Assembly (NCBI GenBank): GCA_000611715.1
Contig: AZYM01000003.1
Span: 1-64,000 of the forward strand
Direction: 5' to 3'
From: Scolecobasidium constrictum UM 578
Taxonomy: Eukaryota; Ascomycota; Dothideomycetes; Venturiales; Sympoventuriaceae
Length of the DNA stretch: 64,000 bases
Under the pieces are notes generated by a model. It made no database searches and was not told the origin of the DNA. It was given only the letters and a program-made list of their open reading frames with translations. Below, one piece after another: positions 43,637-53,909 of this stretch. The first letter of the stretch is position 1; every line of letters begins with the position of its first letter. A program made the translations under genes and the position numbers.

Positions 43637-46627
43637 ATGCAGTTCAATGTGATCGACGACAGTCTGTTCATTCTATTCTACGTCCTCACGACGGCGCTGT
43701 TGTTGTATATGCTTGCCGTGTCCGGTGAGGCGAGGGGTGTGTTGCGACGACTGCCCGTGTCACTTTTCCGCTTCTTCTTCTCCACCACCAGGACCCGCAC
43801 CCAGACGCGTCCTGCACCACCACGCCTTCCTGCGGCATCTACACTCCCAAGAGACGGCGCACGACGGATCTCGAACGAGCAGTGGCGTGGCTTCGCGACG
43901 CGTAAATTCTCTAGCCCGCACGTGAAGAGTCTGGAGATTATACCGGCGTACGAGATGTTGAAACGCGAGGTCGAACGGCACAACAGCGCTGCGGCGCACA
44001 AGAAGCTGGCGAAGCAGTTGTTCAGCTCGAGTCCGCCGTCTTCGGCACAGCTGCAGCACAAGACATTGGCGTCGTCGCCACCGACTGCGCGGCCGTTGAC
44101 GACGGGAAGCGGCAATATCCTGTCGAAGGTGTCGGGTGTGGGCGTCAAGAGGAGTGCGAGTGGATTGGCGAAGACGCTGTCTGTGGGCGATGGATTTGAT
44201 GCGCCGGCCGAGAACGCAAACTCGCAGCGTAATCCTATTGTGCTTGACTCGCCGCGAAAGAAGACGTCGACAACTGGCGTGGGATACGATGGCACGGCGG
44301 ACAATGCAGTCTACTTTGATGAGAATGACTTTGATAGCGACGTCGACTTCGATCTGGAGGTGGAGGATCCAGCGAAGAAGGGCACAGTTCAATACCCTAA
44401 ACTACCTGCCATGGCACAAGCAACGCCTGCGAGATCGAGATCGAACATATCACCCACGCTACCGCGATACCAATCTGTTGGAGCAGCGACTTGGGACTCA
44501 GGATACGAGTCGCAGCAGATCCCACCACCTACTCACCAAACACCTGGAAAGCTTAGATCAACGCCAGCTTCGCAATTGCTGCCGTGGTCAAGCTCGCCGC
44601 CCGAGCATTTCACAGCCAACACTGGCACGTCAAACACACCTGTTTGGGATCAGTATGCGTACGGAGCACGAGAGTCACAGAGTGGGAAGAAGTCTACTCA
44701 GAAAAGCACATCGCAATTCAAGCCCGCATCTGCCATAGGCACCATCAGAGAGGAGAGGTCGGATGACGTGCAGCCGCCTCCTGCGAAGAAGAGAGGGACA
44801 TTGCCCTGGCTGCAGAGAGAAGCGAAAGAGGAAGCACGGATGCGAGAAGAGGCTGTCGATCTGGAAACACCAAAGATGAAGAAGAGGTCCATCGCTAACT
44901 TCCCGTGGAACACGTCTGCAAGCGCCATCAAAGAGCAGCAGAAGCAGCTGCGACAGGCTCACAAGAAGATGGTCAAGGACAACGAGCCGACGGTCACGGA
45001 CAAGATGAATGCAATCACCGCGAAGAAGAAGGGACAGCTGCATCGCGTGTTCCTCAGCGAGGAGCAGAAGCACGTTCTGGATCTCGTGGTCGAGGACAAA
45101 CGAAGTGTCTTCTTCACAGGCTCGGCTGGTACGGGTAAATCGGTCTTGCTGCGAGAGATCATTGCTGCTCTGCGCAAGAAATACATGCGTGAGCCAGATC
45201 GCATCGCTGTTACTGCATCTACCGGTCTCGCTGCCTGCAACATTGGCGGTGTCACGCTCCATTCTTTCGCGGGCATTGGACTCGGCAAAGAAGATGCACA
45301 AACACTGGTCAAGAAGATCCGTCGCAACCAGAAAGCGAAGCACGGGTGGATGCGGACAAAAGTCCTGGTCATCGATGAGGTCTCCATGGTCGACGGCGAA
45401 CTCTTTGATAAGCTCGAAGAAGTCGCTCGGATCATGCGCAACAACGGTCGGCCCTTCGGCGGTATTCAGCTTGTCATCACGGGCGACTTCTTCCAGCTGC
45501 CGCCTGTACCTGAGGGCAATCGCATGGCGAGGTTCGCGTTCGAGGCAGGTACATGGACCACGAGCATTGAGCACACCATTGCGCTGCACCATGTGTTCCG
45601 TCAGAAAGACCCGGAGTTTGCAGGCATGTTGAATGAGATGCGTGAGGGAAGGTTAAGCAATCAGAGTATTGCACGGTTCAGGACGTTGAACAGAGCGGTC
45701 AAGTATGAGGATGAGCTGAGTGCTACAGAGCTGTATGTCCCTTCGCCAAACTTTACTACGCTGCCATGAGCTAACATACTCTATAGCTTCCCTACGCGTA
45801 CCGAAGTCGACCGCGCAAACCAAGCACGCATGGCTCAGCTCCAGGGCGAGATGCGTTCTTTCGAGGCTCGCGATGGCGGTTCCCTCGTCGACAAAGCGCA
45901 ACGCGACAAGACACTCGCTTCATGCATGGCCCCCGAGGTCATCCATCTCAAGAAAGGCGCTCAGGTCATGCTTATCAAGAATATCGACGAGACGCTCGTC
46001 AATGGCTCCATAGGCCAAGTTCTGGGCTTCATGAGCGAAGCCATGTTCGACAACTACCAGCAGAACGAGGAGGAGTACTACGCTACACAGGGTGCAGAGA
46101 GCGGCCTGAGTGAGAGCAAGACGAAATTGCAAGAGTTGGCCATGGGAAGTGGACAGATCTACCCGGTTGTTCGATTCGCTATCGCTGATGGCTCGACGCG
46201 CGACCTCCTTTGCCAGCGCGAGACGTGGAAAGTCGAGCTACCGAATGGCGAGGTGCAGGCTTCACGCGCGCAGATTCCGCTTATCCTCGCCTGGGCGCTC
46301 TCCATCCATAAAGCACAAGGTCAGACGCTTGAACGCGTCAAGGTAGATTTGGGCAAGGTATTTGAGAAGGGACAAGCGTATGTTGCTCTGTCGAGAGCGA
46401 CGAGCATGAAAGGGCTGCAGATTGTCAACTTCCAGCCGAGCAAGGTGATGGCGCATGAAAAGGTGAGGACATTTTACGAGGGATTGAAGAGGCTGGAAGT
46501 TGGAGGCGTGAAGTACGATCTGGGTGTGAAGGAGAAGAGACGGGAGGGCGCGATGGGTGCTGCAGACTATGAGAGAGACTTTGTGGGTGATCGATATCTG
46601 CAAGATGATTATGAGTGGGATAAATGA
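43637..46627 (+). CDS. PIF1: PIF1-family ATP-dependent DNA helicase
   Basis: Two exons, 43637-45732 and 45787-46627, joined by a 54-nt intron (GTATGT...CTATAG), encode 978 residues from the first ATG. A second in-frame ATG at 43709 begins a basic presequence-like stretch (MLAVSGEARGVLRRL). The first ~480 residues are poorly ordered. The superfamily 1B helicase core follows: Walker A GSAGTGKS at 495-502, Walker B DEVSM, motif III GDFFQLPP, then in exon 2 SIHKAQGQTL (motif V) and YVALSRATS (motif VI). PIF1 unwinds G-quadruplexes and DNA-RNA hybrids and acts in telomere and mitochondrial DNA maintenance. The two ATGs could give mitochondrial and nuclear forms as in yeast, which is inference. Confidence 0.9.
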
Positions 46628-47663
46628 GGAAGGTGACAGCGAGTAGCGATGGGTCAATTCACATGACTTCCACCCAGCATATTTTGCGATCATGCCGGGG
46701 TGGACGAAGCCATGGGGAGTATGTTATGTGGGCATCACGTAGACTCTGATAAGATGAGGCTCTGTCTGTTGATACTAGCAGCAGACGAATATCCAGCAGA
46801 CATAGACGTGGGCATGAACAAGATACTGAGCAAAACTGCGGCTCTGCGCATATGAACTTCCGAGCTTCAGTTTCAGACTCCGCTCATTCACAATTCTTCA
46901 GCTTTGGAGCCCAACAGGAGCAATAGGTGCCTTCCTCTTGCAGCATTTTGAGCCGCATCAGCTGATGAACTGCATGTCGCAACTGGATCCGAATGATCTG
47001 ATTGGGCTGGTAGGCCGCGGGGTTTCGTGCATGCGTGTATGCATCCTGCACTGAACGATTGTGCCTTGCACCGCAGCCTGACCACATTCGTCGCCCCGTT
47101 TCCATATTGCATATCGCATGACTCCTTCCGATCCTTTGTCAACGTATGTGCATGTTCCGCGATTTTGCTATTGGCGTGGGAAATTGATGGTGCGGGTGAC
47201 CAGGGCTTGGAGGCATGGGTGCAATCAGGCTGGTACCACAGCAAGGCTGAGCACATCATTTATCATACGAACGTACGACTTCACTTCAATTGGAATCAAT
47301 ATGTCTGCAGAGTCGTTTATGCACGTCAAGCGATTTCGGGAGATCATCGTTGCCCTTGTTGTGGAGTTATGCAACGTATTTGTCACATTCAGTAGATGCC
47401 ATGTCGCTTTGTTGCTCAGCCTGGTGCAAAGGGCGTACTCAACAACTAATTGCGTGAGCTCACATGAACCTCAAGGTTCGGATGCAGCACTTGCTTCCCC
47501 ATGATCTACCCATGAACTGTTCCATGCATTTCAATATCGCTCGCATGAATCCTTCCGATCTGTCTCAGCGTGCTCTGGGATGCATATCCTTCCAAGCATA
47601 TGACCATCATTTTGAGCCTCATCTCATCACATCATCACAATCACTCTCATCCTGACTGGCTCC
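46628..47663. other. intergenic region between convergent genes
   Basis: The 3' ends of PIF1 and the aminotransferase gene face each other across 1.04 kb. Only short, incoherent open frames; no RNA gene recognised. Confidence 0.4.
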
Positions 47664-49157
47664 TCACATCCCCTCAACAGCCGCCTCGAGCGACTCCTTG
47701 AAGATCTTGCACGCCTTATCGAGTTCTTCCTCCGTGATCGTGAGGGGTGGGATGAACCGCAGCACATCGAACACGCTCGTGCTGAGCAGGAGCATATCCC
47801 GCTTCAAGCACTCCTGCACGACCTTGGGTCCGATCTGCGGCTGCTTGCCTGCAATCGCCGCAGCGATGTTGTTCGAGCTTCCCTGCAGAGCGGGTGACTT
47901 GAATTGCACACCCACCATGAGACCTCGGCCACGAATATCCTCGATAACGCTGCCAGCCTTGGTGCCGGATGCTTTGAGGTCCTGCAGGAAGGAGAAGAGC
48001 TGCTTGGAGCGGGCGGCCACGTTCTCCATGATTGGCTCTGTCCTGAAGACTTCGAGGACGGCTTTGGCTGCTGCACAGGCGACTGCGTTGCCGGCGTATG
48101 TGCCGCCCATGGTACCTGCCTTCTGCCGGCTCATGAGCTCGCGTGTGCTTGCGATGCCTGAGAGTGGGAAGCCGTTTGCGATGCCCTTGGCGAAGATCAG
48201 GATGTCTGGTCGGACGCCTGAGTCCTGGACTGCCCAGATGTCGCCTGTGCGGCCCATGCCCGATTGGACTTCGTCTGCGATGAGGAGGATGCCATGTTCG
48301 TCGCAGATGCTGCGGAGACCGTGCATGAAGTCTGCTGGGGCGGGCACATAGCCACCCTCCCCGAGAACCGGCTCGAGGATGATGGCTGCCGTGTCTGATG
48401 GAGCAGTCTGTTGCTGGAGCGTCAATCGAAGCTGATGTAGCGATTGCTTGACAAGCTCCTCCGTTGGTGTGTCAACTGGAAGTCCAAACTGCGAGTAATA
48501 TGGGAATGCAGTCGTGAAGACGCCTGGCATCAATGGACCATGCCCTTCACCATAAATCGTCTTGCTTCGTGTCAGAGCGGCGGTAGCAGCAGTTCGGCCA
48601 TGGTAAGATCCTTGCATCACAATGATGTTCTGCTTCTTGGTCGCCGCTCTCGACAGCTTGACTGCTGCCTCCACCGCCTCCGCTCCCGAGTTCCACAGGA
48701 AAATCGTGTCCAAGCTCTCATGGGGCAAGACCGGGATCAGATCTCGGATCAGCGCGATCTGTGCAGCACTGAAACCAATGTTGATTTGTGCATGTGTAAT
48801 CTTCGAGCACTGCTTTGCAGCCGCCTCGCTGACTTTCGGATGGCAATGCCCGAGATTCACTACACCGATACCCGCCGTCATGTCCAAGAGCTTCACACCC
48901 TTGTCAGTCGTGATCCAGGCGCCTTTGCCCTCCTCGAGAACATGCTTGGACATACGTCCAATACCAGGCGTGATGTGCTGCTCGCCGAACGCAGCAGCGT
49001 CCATGTGACCATTTGTGTCACCATTCGTCTGAGTGGCGGAGGGTGCCATTGCTGCTGCAGTGGAGTAATAACAGTGATACGCCGGGCGAGATTGTGAAGT
49101 CAACTGCTTGAAGCCGCGCGTGACAGATCGCAAGGTCGCAGTTGTGGTAGCACGCAT
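47664..49157 (-). CDS. class-III PLP aminotransferase (4-aminobutyrate/ornithine type), probably mitochondrial
   Basis: Intronless, 497 residues. The N-terminus (MRATTTATLRSVTRGFKQL, Arg/Thr-rich, no acids) looks like a mitochondrial presequence, and an in-frame ATG at codon 37 in good context could start a cytosolic form. Class-III features are LWNSGAEAVEAA (phosphate-binding region), SYHGRT, Asp295 in DEVQSGMGRTG (pyridine-nitrogen contact), Lys324 in IFAKGIANGFPL (Schiff-base lysine) and the GGTYAGN loop. The family transfers amino groups from omega-amino acids such as GABA or ornithine to 2-oxo acids. It resembles bacterial-type GabT more than the fungal GABA transaminase I would expect, but by eye this is not decisive. 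Confidence 0.88.
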   Translation of the reverse strand: MRATTTATLRSVTRGFKQLTSQSRPAYHCYYSTAAAMAPSATQTNGDTNGHMDAAAFGEQHITPGIGRMSKHVLEEGKGAWITTDKGVKLLDMTAGIGVVNLGHCHPKVSEAAAKQCSKITHAQINIGFSAAQIALIRDLIPVLPHESLDTIFLWNSGAEAVEAAVKLSRAATKKQNIIVMQGSYHGRTAATAALTRSKTIYGEGHGPLMPGVFTTAFPYYSQFGLPVDTPTEELVKQSLHQLRLTLQQQTAPSDTAAIILEPVLGEGGYVPAPADFMHGLRSICDEHGILLIADEVQSGMGRTGDIWAVQDSGVRPDILIFAKGIANGFPLSGIASTRELMSRQKAGTMGGTYAGNAVACAAAKAVLEVFRTEPIMENVAARSKQLFSFLQDLKASGTKAGSVIEDIRGRGLMVGVQFKSPALQGSSNNIAAAIAGKQPQIGPKVVQECLKRDMLLLSTSVFDVLRFIPPLTITEEELDKACKIFKESLEAAVEGM

Positions 49158-51538
49158 GATGGACTTCTTCTCAGCACGAGCGGCACGCGTTCTTATTTGT
49201 TTCTCTCAGTTGTGCAGCAGAGATTTTGTCATCCCTTGAACATCCGGTGATAAAGTGACGATGTCACTGGCGCGCGAGCTAGATCTCCACGCCCTGCCCC
49301 ACTTTGGGCTATACTTTCCTTGTTTGGTCACGGCATACGCTAGCGGCATGCTCTTGGAAAAGCTTGAATGGTATCTGGTCGGAAATGTTCGCAGTTCGTG
49401 TGATTTTCTGCATGTTTGAGTCTCTTAGCTTGCTCTATGCTGCTGTGCGAGCCGTTGGTCTCGTTCTGGCAAAGAACACCGAGGTCATGTTTTCGGAATT
49501 GAGATTCGACCTCGAATGTGCTGATTATACTGCTAACTAGCAAAGACCGGAAAGTGTTCGTGTCTCTGATATATGCCGCAACGTCACAGATACTTCAACA
49601 ATTCGACGGTACGATTCAATAGCATCAAGGCCTATCGCATTTCACTCGGTTGTTCTCCTGGCTTCTGGCACAAGGTCAAACCGACGAAAGCCGTCTCTAT
49701 CTGTCATGGCGCAATGGCACAACAGGGTGCAAAGTCACAGCGCGACAATTGCAACAATGGCATGGGTGATGACAGCGACTGAGACGTGATATCGACCGCG
49801 ACTGCCTCCGGAGGTGTTGGTGTGAACATGTTTCCCCCCATCTGGTGATCACCTCAAAGAAGCGCACACATTGAGGCCTATGCAGCACCACCATAACATG
49901 CTCCATGACAGTGGATTCGAGAGCACGAGTTCCTTTCTCTGGAGTCATGGAGCGTCCATTTTGCGCAGCCGATGTTGTCCGTTGTAGACGTAATGAGGCG
50001 TCGGGCTCTGAATTCTTACGATCACTTGTGCCCCGGGCGATGTGGTCGTATGCTTTTGCGCGCTGGTGCGGCATTGTCTTTTCATGTGTCGTTGGACGCG
50101 TCCTAGTGCCTCACAGCCTGCGACCACCGCAGTTTAACTTTCTTTCGGTAGGTGACGACATAGTACCACCATATGTCGAATGAAAAGATCGATCCTGTTC
50201 GCAATACCATCGTCCGGCCAAGTCTTCGACCACGCTTCTACGCACCATTGGACTCTTCTCGAGCGATTGAGTAACAGACATCCGATCTGGCCGTCTACGC
50301 CTTGGGCATTCTCGCAGGATAATCACTCTTCAGCCTCGATTGCGAATGAATTTTCAGCTGGTCCATGTGACGTGTCGCGCATGGTGTGGCTGAGCATTAA
50401 TCGTCCTCTTGCGTGCCCTGCTCACATCAGGCGATTCCCAATTGGTGCAGATTCATATCGCTGGTTTCTGGCGCTTGCAATTGGGTTTCGCAACCCAAGC
50501 TGTGTACACGCCCAAGGTGGCACACATTCAAGGTAGTCAAACGTTGTGGTAAGGTCAAGAATTGCAATGGTCCCGTGCAGGTGGTTGGGCAGCACCATTT
50601 ATAAGTGGCAACGCGCCCTAGACTTCACCGGTCAGCAGAGCGATCCAGTCGACACGAGTAGTGCACACAGTGCGACTGGAAGTACGAGAAGGGCCAATGC
50701 TCTCCGTTGAGCTCTGCATCATGCGCCCTGTCCATAGCAAGCGTTGCCTTGCGGTGGCAGCCGAGGCTCGAACACTAAAGCGGCCGAGCGGTCCGCGATA
50801 ACAGCTGCATTATTCGTGATAGATTGCTGCATGTCAATCGTAGAGTACAAATGTACGGGAGCCGATGCTCCTGTTTCCGTGTCTGCGTTCACGTAGACGC
50901 AAGATTATGCCAAAAGCATGTTCAGGTGCCTTAAGCATATTAGCAAGGCGTATGGCGGGGAAAAGCTCGCTTGAAGCGACCACATCTCAATGCCTGCCCC
51001 TGTTCTTGACCGGTTCATATGGAAATGTAGATGGAAACAAGCTGGAGAGATGATGAGTGAACCCATGCCTGACTCGAAGGAGGCTCAAATCCCGTGACGA
51101 TCTGCACGGACGTTTTATTGCCGATTCCGGACGACATTGAGGCTCAAAAATCTCACCTCCTGATTCTGTCCTCCACAAGCACAACGAGCCATGGGTCAAA
51201 CATCCATTAGCTTTCGACCCGATGACCCATTCGTTTTGGTGCAGCAAGGCGTAAGCCACGTAACATGCCCACGGCCGGTCAACTTCGCCTTTCGTGCGCC
51301 CAATACATGAACTCAGGCTGAGGATCTCTCACGTTCACATCGTCGTGATTTCTTGCCCTCCCCGCTCGGTAGAGCCTCAAGTCTCCCTAGATGTCTTCTT
51401 ATCTATTCGGCGTACTCTCCTGTGTTCACCCGTTTATCATATCAATTTTCATTATCTAGTTCTTAGCAATGTTCATAGAGGTGAACATAGCTTCTAGCAG
51501 CTCTCATCTTGAGCTCGAAGACCAGCCGATCCTGTTTC
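49158..51538. other. 2.4-kb divergent intergenic region
   Basis: Between the 5' ends of the aminotransferase and the F-box gene. Several short open frames on both strands overlap without coherent composition, and no RNA gene is recognised. It is the second-largest gap in the window. Confidence 0.4.
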
Positions 51539-53604
51539 ATGTCTCCATGGCTTGGGAGTCTTCCGTACGACCTGATCTATGGGACCGCTCTATATCTCGA
51601 CATAGACGACGTCGTAAACTTGCACAACTCGACACGGCATCTCCGCTTCCTGCTTCAAGATGAGTCGCTTTGTCGAAAGCTCCTGGAGGCGCGCGATCCG
51701 CTCTTGGGATTGATCAATTGCTAACGAACTGTCAGCGCCGTGCCGGCACAAGCCTCGAGAACAAAGATGCGAGGCGAACAGGATATTGCGCCGCCGTGCG
51801 TAGATTTTACAAACGTCGCAAAGCCCTGATCGATGGCAGACCAGCTTCAGCTGTAAGTCTTGGCCTTGCTGCAGACATGATCTATGGCGATGGCGTGGTC
51901 TGCTTATTAGAAGAGTCTTCTGTGCGCATCGTAGATCTTCACGGGAGCAAAGGAGAGCGTAGGCTTCACATCAATGCTCTGCTGGGGACTCTAGCTACTG
52001 ATGACAATGTTTGTGATTGGAACCACATCCAAATGCTGAGCTATGGCCATGATACATTGATCTTCAGATACACCGACGGTGCCGATCAGAATTGGCTACT
52101 GGCCGCGAAGCTTTCCGTTTCTGGCCAAGTGCAACAGCTCATTGATCCTGAGCGATTGCGAAGCACAAACCGGTTATTTGCACTACAGTCTGAAGATTGG
52201 CTCTTCTACGGTACTCGCTCAGCAGCCGCGCGATGGTGCAATCAGCCCTATCGCGAGTGGCTGATCCAAGGAATATCGCTTGGAGGGAAGAAGTTTGGCT
52301 TGGTCGACGACATTGATGGCACACCTCGACCATCCAGCAAAACCGAGCGCATCCAACTTCACAGCTTTGCCGGAGCCGAGATTGGCTCATCAGCTGCATT
52401 TAAGATCCACGACGGCTACTTCTATGGTGTTACAAATTATGACGCCTTTGACGTGATCGAGGTCGACTTCACTTCGTACTATCATTGCATCCGATTTCCA
52501 CTTAAGAGAGCACAGCAGTCGACATGCGAAGCCGCTCGAAAGGTGTATCGCAGGCAGCACATTGACGGACCTGTCAATGATGGCTGGAACACTCTGGAAT
52601 TGCAAGTAAATGAGGACACGAACGATCTCATGATTGTAGAAGGAAGAGCTGAATGGCCGTTCGGGGGAGGCGACTTGTCTCATGGAGTGTATTCCCACAA
52701 GCTGGAATGGGACGATCAAGATGTTGACGCAGTTCATGAGCATCCAGCACGCAGGGGCCCAATGGATGATCCACTGTCTAAGATTCCGGACGCCGAAACG
52801 AAATATTCCCCGACCCCATCTTTGCCATCATATCACGATCACATGGACAGCGATCACCGAGATGCAACAGCGACGGCATCAATCCCAACATTACTGACGC
52901 GTTCCAAATGGCGTGGGTACAACTTTTCTTCGATGGTATCTTTGCAGCTACTTGAGCTTCCATGCTCCTGCACGGACACGTCAGCACACTGCCTCCAGCT
53001 TCGAGCTGCTTCACGACGGGCGATGGCCGAAGCAGGATCTCTAGGCTCAAAAGGCAAAGCGCCGGCTGGCGATGCATATGGTAATAGTAAGAAGTTCCGA
53101 GCGTCCCTCTATCACTACTCGCCCGTTTCATTTTGGCCGACGCATTGTGTCAAGATGCATGGCACCATGAATCTTCCTGCGCACCTGCGGCGGAGGCCTG
53201 CCACGGAGCTCAAGACATGGATGGATGAACGTTCGATTGTATATATCGCGAAGGCAGGGGATTTAGGAAAAGTTGTGTGCTTAACATTTGATGGAGATGC
53301 TCCAGTGGCCGGCTTCAGGTCGGGAGTTGAGCTGAGTTTTTCGAGCATGCCATCTTCTCGTCCTCGAGGCCGCTCACCTCGTCAAGCTTCTGACCCTGAG
53401 CATACTCGGCAGATTTCTCCCGCGAGAGAACCATGGGATCAAGCCGTTTTCGATCCCGATGAGATCAACCCTGCTTTCCTCGAATCAACTTGGGACCTGG
53501 AAGGGATTCCTGATGCGGAGCAACTTCAGGGTGATGTTCTGGAGCCCTGGTTTGATTCTTTAGGTAATTGCGATGATATAATGCAAAGTAGAAGTCGATC
53601 TTAG
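51539..53604 (+). CDS. F-box protein with a possible GC-AG intron
   Basis: Two exons, 51539-51688 and 51736-53604, would encode 672 residues. Exon 1 is a complete F-box (SLPYDLIYGTALYLDIDDVV, then LCRKLLE), which would link Skp1-Cullin1 ubiquitin ligase to targets. Exon 2 continues with the basic segment ARRTGYCAAVRRFYKRRKAL and a long region with beta-rich repeats, then a Ser-rich, acidic C-terminus, as in expanded fungal F-box families. The two parts are in different frames. A branch site GCTAAC and acceptor TGTCAG are perfect, but the only frame-compatible donor at the end of the F-box is GAG|GCGCGC, a GC donor, giving a 47-nt intron. If this donor is inactive the gene is broken. Confidence 0.65.
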
Positions 53605-53909
53605 ATTGTCAATACGACTTGCGAGACATTTATTCCCATGTCAACGCATTGTCGCTCCCAGGCTGAGCACGTGATTTCGGTGCTGACTGATCTACGCTTA
53701 TCTCTGATTCGTCGATACTAGCCGAGCAAATTGCAACCTCGAGGTCCCACTTTGCACGCGAGCTGTGACGGCAGCGAACCCCTTGTCAGCTGAACACCAA
53801 AAGAGGATTGTGAGCGTTCGACAATCTCTCGTGCCATCATGACTACTCGAGGAACTTGCCGCTGAGTCCTTTTTGTCGGCCAGCACCATGACCAGTCACC
53901 CTTCGAAGC
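53605..53909. other. intergenic region
   Basis: A 305-bp stretch between the F-box and HET genes on the same strand. No supported gene; a short ATG frame at 53888 overlaps the HET start in another frame. Confidence 0.4.

Noticed and set aside
50776..50830. CGGCCGAGCGGTC, resembling the D-arm of a fungal tRNA-Leu or tRNA-Ser
   Set aside because: No acceptor-stem pairing, anticodon arm or T-arm GTTCGA sequence could be found at the required distances.
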